Shown: positions 27,098 to 35,934 of the stretch, in pieces
Layout: each line of letters opens with the position of its first letter
Position numbering within the stretch: the first letter of the stretch is position 1
Source: an uncultured Bacteroidaceae bacterium
GTDB lineage: Bacteria; Bacteroidota; Bacteroidia; Bacteroidales; Bacteroidaceae
Assembly: GCA_905233285.1 (NCBI GenBank)
Contig: CAJODY010000013.1
Coordinates: forward strand, 1-45,948
Length of the DNA: 45,948 nt
Direction: 5' to 3'
The notes under the pieces: model-generated
The model's database searches: none
Told to the model about the DNA's origin: nothing
Seen by the model: the letters and a program-made list of their open reading frames with translations, nothing else
Program-made: the position numbers and the translations under genes

Positions 27098-27683
27098 AGA
27101 ACTGATAAATGACATAAAGAAGGAACTGCATGCCTGCATGAATGGTGTGGCATCGGCAGCAATGCGTCAGACGGAAGACTATAGAGTGAACTTCGGTGTA
27201 GAACTTCCTCGCCTGCAGATGATTGCATCAGAGTTCCACCCCAATCGTGAACTGGCTCAGGCTTTGTGGAACGAGAGTGTTCGCGAATGTCGTATCCTTG
27301 CAACCCTTCTCATGCCTAGCTATGAATTCGATGAAGAGTTGTGTGAGATATGGGCATCGGAGATAAAGACCGTTGAAATGGCACAAATCTTTGCTCTGAA
27401 CCTGGCCAGTAGGCTCCCTTATGCCAGTCGAAAAGCATTCAGGTGGATAGCAGACGAAGCGCAAATGCTTCAAATAGTAGGTTACTTTACTATGTGTCAT
27501 GTGTTAAGGCTTGGAGAGATGAGCGAACGCTCTGCTGAGGAACTGCTTGACCACTTGGAGTGTGACATACAGTCAACTGACACAAATCTTCGCAAAGCAG
27601 CAGTCCGTACGCTGCAGATATTTGCTAATCAGTCGGATATTAACATGGAGAAAGCTAAAAAAATAGCTGATTATTTGTTCTAA
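27090..27683 (+). CDS. AlkD-like HEAT-repeat protein (DNA alkylation repair family)
   Basis: 197 residues, starting 8 nt inside the end of the DPP III gene. All-helical, with HEAT-like units; the stretch LPRLQMIASEFHPNRELAQALW and the segment SVRECRILATLLMP are typical of the AlkD family of short Bacteroidota proteins. AlkD enzymes excise N3- and N7-alkylated purines without base flipping. I cannot confirm catalytic aspartate and tryptophan equivalents from sight alone. Coupling to a peptidase gene is probably positional rather than functional. Confidence 0.75.
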   Translation: MNKELINDIKKELHACMNGVASAAMRQTEDYRVNFGVELPRLQMIASEFHPNRELAQALWNESVRECRILATLLMPSYEFDEELCEIWASEIKTVEMAQIFALNLASRLPYASRKAFRWIADEAQMLQIVGYFTMCHVLRLGEMSERSAEELLDHLECDIQSTDTNLRKAAVRTLQIFANQSDINMEKAKKIADYLF

Positions 27684-27705
27684 AAAGCAAAAAGGCATAA
27701 TTTTG
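27674..27705 (+). promoter_or_regulatory. Promoter of the Fur-like regulator and purA
   Basis: TTTG at 27674-27677, a 20-nt spacer and TAATTTTG at 27698-27705: an ideal Bacteroidota housekeeping promoter. It overlaps the 3' end of the AlkD-like gene, 16 bp before the ATG at 27722. Confidence 0.85.
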
Positions 27706-27721
27706 CGTCCGCATTTAAAAT

Positions 27722-28270
27722 ATGAATACATCAGCAAAGGAAATACTTAACAAATATATTGAAGAACAGGGGAAACGTAAAACTCCTGAGCGTAATGTGG
27801 TATTGGATGTAGTTCTAAAGACGGAAGGTCATCATAGTGCTGATGAGATATGTGCCATGATGCCCAAGAGATATCCAATAAGTCGCGCAACCGTCTATAG
27901 CACACTTAGTCTTCTTGATGAGGTGGGCTTGGTATATAGCCATCAGGTTCATGGTAGAACATTGTATGAGCGTGCTTTTGGAGTAGAACCTCACCATCAC
28001 TATATTTGTAAGGGATGTGGTAAGATATGGGATTTATATGATCCTAGAATATCGGAAGTAGCATCCTCGAGCAAGACACCACGTTTCAGAAAAATGCGTA
28101 GTACCATGTATATCTATGGCCTTTGCGATGTGTGTGGAGCACGTTTGTATCGCTTACGCAAGAAGTTGGAGAAGGAAAAGTTAGAGAAGATGACACGTGA
28201 AGAAAAACGTTTCGCTCGTATTGACGAAGAATTGAGCGAGGTGGCAAAGTGGTTTAATCAAAACAAATAA
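27722..28270 (+). CDS. Fur-family metal-responsive transcriptional regulator
   Basis: 182 residues. The N-terminal winged helix has GKRKTPERNVVLDVVL and the recognition segment PISRATVYSTLSLLDEVGLV. The metal/dimer domain has EPHHHYICKGCGKIWDL and a second CDVCG pair, giving the structural zinc site. The family is Fur/PerR/Zur; the HHH run near the first CxxC does not settle which metal. The C-terminal lysine/glutamate-rich tail of about 40 residues is longer than in E. coli Fur. purA starts 11 bp later and is likely on the same transcript. Confidence 0.92.
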   Translation: MNTSAKEILNKYIEEQGKRKTPERNVVLDVVLKTEGHHSADEICAMMPKRYPISRATVYSTLSLLDEVGLVYSHQVHGRTLYERAFGVEPHHHYICKGCGKIWDLYDPRISEVASSSKTPRFRKMRSTMYIYGLCDVCGARLYRLRKKLEKEKLEKMTREEKRFARIDEELSEVAKWFNQNK

Positions 28271-28281
28271 ACATAAAACAT

Positions 28282-29556
28282 ATGAAAGTTGATGTACTCT
28301 TAGGTCTCCAGTGGGGAGATGAAGGAAAAGGAAAAGTCGTGGATGTTCTCACTCCACGCTATGATGTGGTAGCACGTTTTCAGGGTGGTCCCAATGCTGG
28401 ACACACACTGGAATTTGAAGGACAGAAATATGTCCTCCGTTCTATCCCTTCAGGCATATTCCAGGGCGAGAAAGTAAATATCATAGGAAATGGTGTGGTT
28501 TTGGCTCCTGACCTTTTCATGGACGAAGCAAAAGATCTTGAAAAGAGCGGTCACGAATTGAAGAGTCGGCTTCATATATCCAAGAAGGCACATCTAATCA
28601 TGCCTACTCATCGTCTGCTTGATGCAGCTAACGAGGCTGCAAAAGGTGACAAGAAAGTAGGTACTACAGGTAAGGGTATAGGTCCTACATACACAGATAA
28701 GACTAGCCGTAACGGTCTGCGTGTAGGTGATATTCTTTCAAACTTTGAAGAGAAATATGCAGCTCATAAGGCTCGCCACGAAGAAATGCTTCGTGCACTT
28801 AACTATACAGATTATGATATCACCGAGGTAGAGAAGAAGTGGATGGAAGGTATTGAATACCTGAAGCAGTTCTCACTCGTTGACAGCGAACATGAAATCA
28901 ACAAACTGCTCAAGGCCGGAAAGAGTGTACTATGTGAGGGTGCTCAGGGCACGATGCTCGATGTCGATTTCGGTTCTTACCCTTTCGTTACCTCTTCAAA
29001 TACGATCTGCGCCGGAGCATGTACAGGACTTGGTATCGGACCAAATAAAATCGGCGATGTATTCGGTATTATCAAGGCTTATTGTACTCGTGTAGGTGCA
29101 GGTCCGTTCCCTACAGAACTTTTCGACGAGACTGGCGCTACAATTCGTGCTATTGGCCATGAATACGGAGCTGTTACAGGTCGCGAACGCCGTTGTGGAT
29201 GGATTGACCTCGTTGCCCTGCGTTATGCTATTATGGTTAGCGGAGTTACAAAACTCATTATGATGAAGAGCGATGTACTCGATGGATTCGATACTATCAA
29301 GGCTTGTACAGCATATAAACTTAACGATGGAACCGTAACTCGTGACTTCCCATATGATATCAGCGACGGTCTGGTAGAACCGGTATATGAAGAGATGCCA
29401 GGATGGAAGACAGATTTGACGAAGATTACAAGCGAGTCGCAGTTCCCGAAGGCATTCAGCGATTATATCGCATTCCTTGAGAAAGAGCTTGAAACTCCTA
29501 TCACTATCGTAAGTGTGGGTCCTGATCGCGAGCAGACTATCGAACGTAAGAAATAA
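28282..29556 (+). CDS. purA: Adenylosuccinate synthetase
   Basis: 424 residues, the usual length. It catalyses GTP-dependent addition of aspartate to IMP, the first committed step to AMP. The N-terminus VLLGLQWGDEGKGKVVD is the GTP-binding signature containing the catalytic aspartate, and the second signature GTTGKGIGPTYTDK contains the catalytic lysine region. Both are intact, as is the TGRERRCGWIDL segment. Its 3' end overlaps the only AUG-like start available upstream of the following peptidase frame. Confidence 0.98.
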   Translation: MKVDVLLGLQWGDEGKGKVVDVLTPRYDVVARFQGGPNAGHTLEFEGQKYVLRSIPSGIFQGEKVNIIGNGVVLAPDLFMDEAKDLEKSGHELKSRLHISKKAHLIMPTHRLLDAANEAAKGDKKVGTTGKGIGPTYTDKTSRNGLRVGDILSNFEEKYAAHKARHEEMLRALNYTDYDITEVEKKWMEGIEYLKQFSLVDSEHEINKLLKAGKSVLCEGAQGTMLDVDFGSYPFVTSSNTICAGACTGLGIGPNKIGDVFGIIKAYCTRVGAGPFPTELFDETGATIRAIGHEYGAVTGRERRCGWIDLVALRYAIMVSGVTKLIMMKSDVLDGFDTIKACTAYKLNDGTVTRDFPYDISDGLVEPVYEEMPGWKTDLTKITSESQFPKAFSDYIAFLEKELETPITIVSVGPDREQTIERKK

Positions 29557-31333
29557 AAGTACAAGTCATATTTATCCGAAAAGGTTTTATCTGATTCTCG
29601 GGCTGTTTATAGGTGTGATATATGCCTATGCAGATTCCCGTACTTTGAGCGATGCAATGCGTATCGCAAAGGCTTTTGTTCAGCAGTCGGAAGAATTTGC
29701 TGCTGATGACGTAGAGGTGGAATTCGTCGTTGCCGATACTGATGGAAGAAAACTGACGAAAAGCCTTAAGGACGGCAACAATTCCGATTATTTCATCCTT
29801 AACCTTTCCGATGATGGCGGTTACGTCATCGTCAGTGGTGATGACCGTTTCAGAGATGTTTTGGGCTATAGCAACGAGGGCAGTTTTAGTTTCGATACCA
29901 TGCCTGACGGTCTGGCTTATATGCTGTCTGCCTACAGCAGGGAGATGGATGCAGCCAAGGGATATTGGGAAACTAACGACTCGGAGGATTCTCCATTACT
30001 ACTTGCATCTGCCTATCCAAGTGTTCCACCTTTGGTGAAAACTCATTGGCATCAGGCTTATCCGTTCAATGCTCAGGTTCCGATACCTTATTCGGGAAGC
30101 TACTCCACGCATCATGGCAAGGCAAGCGTAGGTTGTGTAGCTCTGGCTATGGCACAGGTGATGAACTACTGGAAATACCCGTCCGAGGGCAGTGGTGGAA
30201 TTTATCACAATCAATGTTATGATGATATAGCCGTGAATTTCGACGAGCAAACATATGATTGGAACAATGTGGCAGATGAATATGGCTTCTATATGGATGA
30301 TGACGGAATGGTGAAGAATGCTACTTATACGCAGACTCAAGCTGATGAGGTGGCGAAGTTATGTTATCATCTTGGAGTGGCTGTAGATATGGCGTGGAAT
30401 ATTAATGGTACCGGTGGTTCCGGAGCATATGAAGATGGCATAGTCAGGGCACTTGCCGTTAATTTTGGTTACAATTCTTACGCAAAACTAGTGTATCGCA
30501 ATGTGGAAGGAGTGGAGAAATTCAGTGATATGATAGCAAGAGATATCGTAGATGGACGTCCTGTGATATTTTCGGCTAACAGCGATGCAGGCGGTGGGCA
30601 CTCATTCATTATGGATGGTTACGATAGCTCTGCCTGCCTGTTTCATGTCAATTGGGGATGGCAGGGAGCCGATAACGGCTATTATGCCATATCTGTTCTC
30701 CAACCTTCGAATATGGGTAATTTCATCGAGGATCAGTCGGCCATACTCGGATTGCAACCCACGGAAGAGGATTTCGGTTACGACCCGACGGTCTTCTTCC
30801 AGCAGGCAACATTGAGGGCAACATCTGTACAGAAAGGAAACAATACCGCTGTTGATATGCCCTATCTGTATTGTCACGATGCTACATTGCCGAGCCCTAT
30901 TCAGATAGGATTTGTTGTCTGCGATAATAATGGAGTTCCTGTTGCCGACAGTTTTTTGGGCTCTTTGTCGCCAGTCCTTAATTATATTGAATTAACCATA
31001 CCGACGCCAGTTTTTCCAAAGTCGATGACAGCTGGTACATACACCATGAGAGTGTCTATGAAGGATGCCGATGGGAAGGTCTATCCAGTCCATGCTTACT
31101 ATGGTAATGTAGAAAGTTGGACGATTACCGTGTCGTCCAGTGCGCCCGGTGGAACCGTCTCTTTTGTTCCTATTGACCCGATAGTAACATCTGTTGATAA
31201 TCTGCTTACGGATGACGGCTTACGGTTTACCGGCTCTGATTCTGATACGTGGTACACATTGACGGGCATACCGGTATCTGTCCCTCAGAAAGGAATGTAT
31301 ATCCGTGGTGGAAAGAAATATCTTTTCCGCTAA
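29513..31333 (+). CDS. C10 family cysteine peptidase (streptopain/interpain type) with T9SS-like tail; start uncertain
   Basis: 606 residues if translation starts at the GTG inside purA. An inhibitory Spi-type propeptide (DYFILNLSDDGGYVIVSGDDR) precedes the peptidase domain, with the catalytic cysteine C208 in VGCVALAMAQVMNYW and histidine H363 in GGGHSFIMDGYD, followed by HVNWGW with the oxyanion tryptophan. The final 30 residues (WYTLTGIPVSVPQKGMYIRGGKKYLFR) resemble a type IX sorting tail. The signal peptide (RFYLILGLFIGVIYAYA) starts about 20 residues into the frame, but no ATG, and no GTG or TTG, lies between purA's stop and it. Start options are the GTG at 29513 (44-nt overlap), a rare ATT/CTG codon, or a frameshift. 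It is probably a secreted protein-degrading enzyme related to interpain A of Prevotella intermedia. Confidence 0.88.
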   Translation: MWVLIASRLSNVRNKSTSHIYPKRFYLILGLFIGVIYAYADSRTLSDAMRIAKAFVQQSEEFAADDVEVEFVVADTDGRKLTKSLKDGNNSDYFILNLSDDGGYVIVSGDDRFRDVLGYSNEGSFSFDTMPDGLAYMLSAYSREMDAAKGYWETNDSEDSPLLLASAYPSVPPLVKTHWHQAYPFNAQVPIPYSGSYSTHHGKASVGCVALAMAQVMNYWKYPSEGSGGIYHNQCYDDIAVNFDEQTYDWNNVADEYGFYMDDDGMVKNATYTQTQADEVAKLCYHLGVAVDMAWNINGTGGSGAYEDGIVRALAVNFGYNSYAKLVYRNVEGVEKFSDMIARDIVDGRPVIFSANSDAGGGHSFIMDGYDSSACLFHVNWGWQGADNGYYAISVLQPSNMGNFIEDQSAILGLQPTEEDFGYDPTVFFQQATLRATSVQKGNNTAVDMPYLYCHDATLPSPIQIGFVVCDNNGVPVADSFLGSLSPVLNYIELTIPTPVFPKSMTAGTYTMRVSMKDADGKVYPVHAYYGNVESWTITVSSSAPGGTVSFVPIDPIVTSVDNLLTDDGLRFTGSDSDTWYTLTGIPVSVPQKGMYIRGGKKYLFR

Positions 31334-31336
31334 CAA

Positions 31337-32395
31337 CTAACCAATTAAGAGTTCGAGATAGAGTGTGATTGCGCGGTCTATCTCGCTTATTTTGATGAAT
31401 TCATCGGCAGTATGTGAGCGTGCAGACTCACCTGGTCCCAATTTAAGAGACGAGAACGGCATCAGAGCTTGGTCGCTAAGCGTCGGACTGCCAAAGGGTT
31501 TCAATCCCTTTTCTATGCAAAGCTTTACGAACGGGTGATTCTCTGAAATATGCGATGACCCCAGACGGAAACTACGGGCTTTCAGTTCTGATGTCAGGTG
31601 GTTCTTGAAGAACTCAAATATCTCCTCGTTCGTATAGAATTCATTGCTGCGCACATCGATGGTAAACGTACATTCGGCAGGAACCACATTATGCTGCGTA
31701 CCTGCATTGACGATAGTCACGGTTTGTTTGACGGGGCCGAGCAGTTCACTCTGCTTCGGAAATTGCCACTTACTCAGCCATTCTATGTCCTTTATCGCAT
31801 GATATATGGCATTGTCCCCCTCGTTGCGTGCTGCGTGTCCAGCGCGTCCGTGGGCTGTGGCATCTATCACCATCAGTCCCTTCTCGGCTATGGCTGGTTG
31901 CATTCCCGTAGGCTCGCCTACAATAGCAAATGAAACGGGCGGTAACAGTGACAACACACTCTCTATGCCTTCTTTTCCGCTTACTTCTTCTTCGCAGGAT
32001 GCCAGATAAACGAAATTGTATTTGGAGTCAGTACCGTTTCTTTCCAGTTCGAGGAATACATGCAGCAGGGATGTAAGTCCACCACCGCAGTCGTTAGCTC
32101 CCAATCCGTAGAGTATGTCGCCCTCGAGCGAAGCTTTGTATGGGTCGTGCTGCCACCCGTCTGCCGGTTTCACCGTGTCGATATGGGCATTAAGCAGGAT
32201 AGTGGGGCGGTTGGTATCGAAGTGCTCTGATATGCTCCACACGTTATTGCCCTTACGCTGCGTAGTGAGTCCGTTAGCTTGCATATATGCCTCCATCAGG
32301 TCGGCAGCCTTGCCTTCGTTCCGACTGATGCTGGGTGTCTCTATCAACTTCTTTAGTAGTTCAACAGCCTTTAAAGTAAGTGGTTTGTATTCCAT
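31337..32395 (-). CDS. argE: M20 family deacylase, ArgE type (acetyl- or succinyl-ornithine/citrulline deacylase)
   Basis: 352 residues with the M20 zinc motifs: NAHIDTVKP (metal ligand and catalytic aspartate), GANDCGGG, EEEVSGKEG (catalytic glutamate), GEPTGMQPA, and C-terminal SARSHTADEFI. Bacteroidota make arginine through succinylated intermediates, so the substrate may be succinyl-citrulline or succinyl-ornithine rather than acetyl-ornithine; this is family knowledge, not visible here. Its stop lies 3 nt from the stop of the converging C10 peptidase gene, leaving no terminator between them. Confidence 0.85.
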   Translation of the reverse strand: MEYKPLTLKAVELLKKLIETPSISRNEGKAADLMEAYMQANGLTTQRKGNNVWSISEHFDTNRPTILLNAHIDTVKPADGWQHDPYKASLEGDILYGLGANDCGGGLTSLLHVFLELERNGTDSKYNFVYLASCEEEVSGKEGIESVLSLLPPVSFAIVGEPTGMQPAIAEKGLMVIDATAHGRAGHAARNEGDNAIYHAIKDIEWLSKWQFPKQSELLGPVKQTVTIVNAGTQHNVVPAECTFTIDVRSNEFYTNEEIFEFFKNHLTSELKARSFRLGSSHISENHPFVKLCIEKGLKPFGSPTLSDQALMPFSSLKLGPGESARSHTADEFIKISEIDRAITLYLELLIG

Positions 32396-32423
32396 TTTGT
32401 GCTATTTTATATTAAAAGTGCAC

Positions 32424-32462
32424 CAAAGGTAAGAGTTTTTCATTATAAATGTCTTACCTTTG
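32424..32462. promoter_or_regulatory. Facing -7 elements of the divergent argE and glyS promoters
   Basis: TACCTTTG occurs on the minus strand at 32424-32431 (for argE) and on the plus strand at 32455-32462 (for glyS, 30 bp before its ATG). The arms extend to an inverted repeat: GTGCACCAAAGGTAAG against CTTACCTTTGCAC. Neither has a good -33 TTTG at standard spacing. Confidence 0.6.
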
Positions 32463-32491
32463 CACCATAAATTAAAAAAGAATAATCACAA

Positions 32492-34045
32492 ATGGCACAA
32501 CAGGAAGATGTTTTTAAGAAAGTGGTAAGCCACTGTAAGGAGTATGGATTTGTGTTTCCATCATCAGAAATATACGATGGACTCGGCGCAGTTTACGATT
32601 ACGGACAGAATGGTGTTGAACTGAAAAACAACATCAAGCAGTACTGGTGGCAGTATATGGTATTGCTGCATGAGAACATTGTCGGAATTGACTCTGCCAT
32701 TTTCATGCACCCCACCATTTGGAAGGCAAGCGGACACGTCGATGCGTTCAATGACCCTCTTATCGATAACCGCGACTCAAAGAAGCGTTATCGTGCCGAC
32801 GTGCTCATCGAGGAACAGATAGCAAAATATGATGAAAAGATAGAAAAGGAAGTGGCTAAGGCTCGTAAGCGTTTTGGCGATGCATTCGACGAGGCTCAGT
32901 ATCGTGCCACTTCACCACGTGTGCTTGAGGAAACTGCAAAGCGTGATGCTCTACACAAGCGTTATCAGGATGTAATGAATGCTCCTGGTGGCATCGACCT
33001 TGAAGGTATGCGTCAGATTATCATCGATGAAGAGATAGCATGTCCGATATCAGGCACTCGCAACTGGACGGACGTGCGTCAGTTCAACCTTATGTTCAAA
33101 ACTGAGATGGGTGCGGCTGCTGAAGGTGCTAGCACCATTTATCTGCGCCCTGAGACTGCACAGGGAATCTTCGTCAACTATCTGAACGTACAGAAGACAG
33201 GCCGCATGAAGCTCCCCTTCGGTATAGCCCAGATAGGTAAGGCTTTCCGAAATGAAATCGTAGCACGTCAGTTTATTTTCCGTATGCGCGAATTTGAGCA
33301 AATGGAGATGCAGTTCTTTGTAAAGCCAGGCACAGAACTTCAATGGTTCGAAGAGTGGAAAAAGCGTCGTATGGCATGGCATCAGGCTCTTGGTTTCGGA
33401 GCTGAGAACTATCGTTTCCACGACCACGACAAACTTGCCCACTATGCAAATGCAGCAACTGATGTCGAGTTTAAGATGCCATTTGGTTTCAAGGAAGTTG
33501 AGGGTATTCACTCTCGTACCGACTTTGACCTCTCGCAGCATGCAAAATACTCTGGCAAGAAGATTGAATACTTCGACCCCGAGGAGAATAAGTCGTTTAC
33601 TCCGTATGTCATCGAAACCAGTATCGGTGTGGATCGTATGTTCCTCTCTGTCATCTGCCACAGCTATTGTGAAGAGCAACTTGAAGGAGGCGACGTGCGT
33701 ACCGTATTGCGTCTGCCTGCAGCACTTGCTCCTGTCAAACTTGCAGTGTTCCCACTCACCAAGAAGGATGGACTGCCAGAGAAGGCGCGTGAGATTATCG
33801 ACGAACTGAAATTCCACTTCAACTGCAAGTATGAAGAGAAGGATCAGATAGGTAAGCGTTACCGCCGTCAGGATGCCATTGGTACTCCGTTCTGTGTCAC
33901 TGTAGATAATCAGACTTTGGAAGATAACACCGTCACTCTGCGTTATCGTGACACAATGGAACAGAAGCGTGTTGCTATCTCCGACCTGCGTGGTATCATC
34001 GAAGATCAGGTAAGCATTCCAAGTCTTCTCAAGAACCTGAAATAA
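32492..34045 (+). CDS. glyS: Glycyl-tRNA synthetase (class II, dimeric type)
   Basis: 517 residues of the eukaryotic/archaeal-like single-chain GlyRS used by Bacteroidota, not the alpha2beta2 form. Visible are the N-terminal VSHCKEYGFVFPSSEIYDGL, motif 2 region (GKAFRNEIVARQFIFRMREFEQMEMQFF), motif 3 region (ETSIGVDRMFL) and the C-terminal anticodon-binding domain (VKLAVFPLTKKDGLPEKA; YEEKDQIGKRYRRQDAIGTPF). The zinc-site area is reduced to ACPISGTRNW, as in other metal-free versions. The next gene starts 6 bp after its stop. Confidence 0.97.
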   Translation: MAQQEDVFKKVVSHCKEYGFVFPSSEIYDGLGAVYDYGQNGVELKNNIKQYWWQYMVLLHENIVGIDSAIFMHPTIWKASGHVDAFNDPLIDNRDSKKRYRADVLIEEQIAKYDEKIEKEVAKARKRFGDAFDEAQYRATSPRVLEETAKRDALHKRYQDVMNAPGGIDLEGMRQIIIDEEIACPISGTRNWTDVRQFNLMFKTEMGAAAEGASTIYLRPETAQGIFVNYLNVQKTGRMKLPFGIAQIGKAFRNEIVARQFIFRMREFEQMEMQFFVKPGTELQWFEEWKKRRMAWHQALGFGAENYRFHDHDKLAHYANAATDVEFKMPFGFKEVEGIHSRTDFDLSQHAKYSGKKIEYFDPEENKSFTPYVIETSIGVDRMFLSVICHSYCEEQLEGGDVRTVLRLPAALAPVKLAVFPLTKKDGLPEKAREIIDELKFHFNCKYEEKDQIGKRYRRQDAIGTPFCVTVDNQTLEDNTVTLRYRDTMEQKRVAISDLRGIIEDQVSIPSLLKNLK

Positions 34046-34051
34046 TAAAAA

Positions 34052-34693
34052 GTGAAAAGTAAGCAAATACTCCGTCTCCTGTCATTATTCATTATGCATT
34101 GCGCATTATGTATTGCGATTGTTTCCTGTTCCAAGGACGAGGAAGAGGCGGGCGAGTATGACAACTGGCAGGCTCGCAACCAGGCTTATGTTGATTCCAT
34201 AGCCAATCTTGCAAAGCAGGGTCTGAATGGCTGGACTCGTGCCCGTGTGTATTACTATTCCCAATCGTATGCTGACATCCACCCCAATGATAATAACATA
34301 TATGTCTATACTCAGACTCTAACCCCTGGCGCTGGTACTGTGCGACCTATCTATTCGGACACGGTTCGTGTACAATATCGTGGTCGTCTGATACCATCTA
34401 AGAGTTATCCTTATGGAAATATCTTCGGACAGAGTTTCTGGGAGGATAAGATTGAGGATATAAACGAGGCTACGGCTGTACCAACTCTGCTGGCTGTTGA
34501 TGAAAACGTACCCGGGTTCTGTCAGGCATTGCAGAATATGGTTGTAGGTGACATAGTACATATGGTCATCCCTTATGCCGTGGGTTATGGCAGCAACAGT
34601 TCGGTATCTAGTATTCCGAATTATTCCACACTTATCTTCGATGTAAAGTTGGTGAAGTTGTATAAGCGAGGCGAGGATAAGACATGGAGATAA
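34052..34693 (+). CDS. FKBP-type peptidyl-prolyl isomerase lipoprotein
   Basis: 213 residues from a GTG 6 nt after glyS. The signal ends in AIVSC, giving lipidated C26. The C-terminal half shows the FKBP pattern: DTVRVQYRGRLIPSKSYPYGNIFGQSF, then VPGFCQALQNMVVGDIVHMVIPYAVGYGS and YSTLIFDVKLVKL. It is thus a periplasmic or outer-membrane folding helper. The N-terminal signal core is encoded by short repeats (CATTATGCATTGCGCATTATG) similar to those in the EnvC gene at 36573. Operon-like with glyS but no known functional link. Confidence 0.87.
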   Translation: MKSKQILRLLSLFIMHCALCIAIVSCSKDEEEAGEYDNWQARNQAYVDSIANLAKQGLNGWTRARVYYYSQSYADIHPNDNNIYVYTQTLTPGAGTVRPIYSDTVRVQYRGRLIPSKSYPYGNIFGQSFWEDKIEDINEATAVPTLLAVDENVPGFCQALQNMVVGDIVHMVIPYAVGYGSNSSVSSIPNYSTLIFDVKLVKLYKRGEDKTWR

Positions 34694-34713
34694 CGATCTG
34701 ACTGCACGATAAA

Positions 34714-34748
34714 CAATAAACCCAACCTTTCTGAGGCTGGGTTTATTT
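34714..34748. terminator. Bidirectional hairpin terminator between the FKBP gene and asd
   Basis: AATAAACCCAACC pairs with GGCTGGGTTTATT around a 7-base loop, with one A/C mismatch. The T-rich arm 3' of the GC core suits plus-strand termination; the A/T symmetry lets it serve asd as well. Confidence 0.8.
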
Positions 34749-34768
34749 GATTCTATGGAGTAGTTAGG

Positions 34769-35779
34769 TTATTTCACGTTTCCTACTTTGATGAGGTATT
34801 CCGCAATCTGTACTGCATTGAGTGCTGCACCTTTCTTAATCTGGTCACCGCTGAGCCAGAAGGTGAGACCATTGTCGTTTGCAAGGTCTTTGCGGATACG
34901 TCCTACATATACGTCGTCCTTTCCCGCCGTGAAGAGTGGCATCGGGTATTTCTGGTTCTTAGGGTCGTCGATGACTGTTACACCCGGGGCTGCTGCAATG
35001 GCAGCACGAGCGTCTTCGACAGAGACAGGCTTCTCAGTCTCTACCCATACAGCTTCACTATGGGCGCGAAGTGAAGAGATGCGTACGCACATAGCCGAGC
35101 ACTTGGCATCGGTGTGCATAATCTTACGTGTCTCATTGAACATCTTCATCTCTTCCTTGGTGTATCCGTTATCCTGGAATACGTCTATCTGCGGAATGAC
35201 GTTGTAAGCTAGCTGATATGCAAATTTATTGACTGTAGGCTCCTTGCCTTCCACTATCTCTTTATACTGCTGCTGCAGTTCTGCCATCGCAGCAGCTCCG
35301 GCACCACTGGCACTCTGGTAGCTTGCTACGTGGATACGTTGAATATGGCTGAGCTTTTCAATAGGCTGCAGAACTACTACCATCATGATGGTGGTGCAGT
35401 TGGGATTGGCAATGATACCGCGTGGACGGTTCAAGGCATCTTCTGCATTGCATTCAGGCACTACCAACGGCACGTCGGCATCCATACGGAATGCGCTGGA
35501 ATTGTCAATCATTACAGCACCAAACTTAGTGATATCCTCTGCAAACTCCTTGCTTGTACCAGCTCCGGCACTTGTAAATGCAATGTCAACACCCTTGAAG
35601 TCGTCGCCGTGCTTCAGCAGTTGCACTTCATACTGCTTGCCACGGAAGGTGTATTTCGTGCCCGCACTGCGGGTCGAACCAAACAAAATCAATTCATCAA
35701 TAGGGAAGTTTCTCTCGTCGAGAACACGAAGAAATTCCTGTCCTACGGCGCCACTTGCGCCAACTATCGCAACTTTCAT
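34769..35779 (-). CDS. asd: Aspartate-semialdehyde dehydrogenase
   Basis: 336 residues, standard length. It reduces aspartyl phosphate to the semialdehyde, feeding lysine/DAP, threonine and methionine. NADP-binding start [18 protein letters not shown]; catalytic cysteine in [12 protein letters not shown]; substrate-binding segment [13 protein letters not shown]; and catalytic histidine region [15 protein letters not shown] are all intact. It lies on the same lysine/DAP branch as the damaged ddh at 15.4 kb but is not linked to it. Confidence 0.97.
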   Translation of the reverse strand: MKVAIVGASGAVGQEFLRVLDERNFPIDELILFGSTRSAGTKYTFRGKQYEVQLLKHGDDFKGVDIAFTSAGAGTSKEFAEDITKFGAVMIDNSSAFRMDADVPLVVPECNAEDALNRPRGIIANPNCTTIMMVVVLQPIEKLSHIQRIHVASYQSASGAGAAAMAELQQQYKEIVEGKEPTVNKFAYQLAYNVIPQIDVFQDNGYTKEEMKMFNETRKIMHTDAKCSAMCVRISSLRAHSEAVWVETEKPVSVEDARAAIAAAPGVTVIDDPKNQKYPMPLFTAGKDDVYVGRIRKDLANDNGLTFWLSGDQIKKGAALNAVQIAEYLIKVGNVK

Positions 35780-35804
35780 AAATATAATGTTTTGAATTTG
35801 GGCG

Positions 35805-35812
35805 CGAAGGTA
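35805..35812 (-). promoter_or_regulatory. Likely -7 element of asd
   Basis: On the minus strand TACCTTCG differs from TAnnTTTG by one base and lies 26 nt upstream of the asd ATG. No clear -33 is seen. Confidence 0.4.
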
Positions 35813-35828
35813 AGCATTTTTTTTTAAT

Positions 35829-35880
35829 TGGGAGTTAAAAAGGGAGTTAAATTGGAAGTAAAACAGAGAGTTGAATTGGA
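35829..35880. repeat. Degenerate GGAGTTA/AATTGG short repeats
   Basis: GGAGTTA occurs at 35831-35837 and 35843-35849, interleaved with AATTGG, GGAAGTA and GAGTTGAATTGG. The reverse complement (TAACTCC) is found in tandem at 45896-45914. Confidence 0.6.
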
Positions 35881-35890
35881 TTATTTTATT

Positions 35891-35898
35891 TAAATTTG
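35891..35898 (+). promoter_or_regulatory. -7 element (TAAATTTG) for the DUF4292-EnvC pair
   Basis: TAAATTTG matches TAnnTTTG. A TTG at 35871-35873 could be a -33 at a shortish spacing. The element overlaps the in-frame TTG at 35896, supporting the ATG at 35935. Confidence 0.6.
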
Positions 35899-35934
35899 CA
35901 CCCGAATTTGTGCAATCCCATAAAATCTACATAT

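Noticed and set aside
33050-34066. 338-codon minus-strand frame antisense to glyS
   Set aside because: The sense frame is an intact glycyl-tRNA synthetase; the antisense product shows no domain or promoter.
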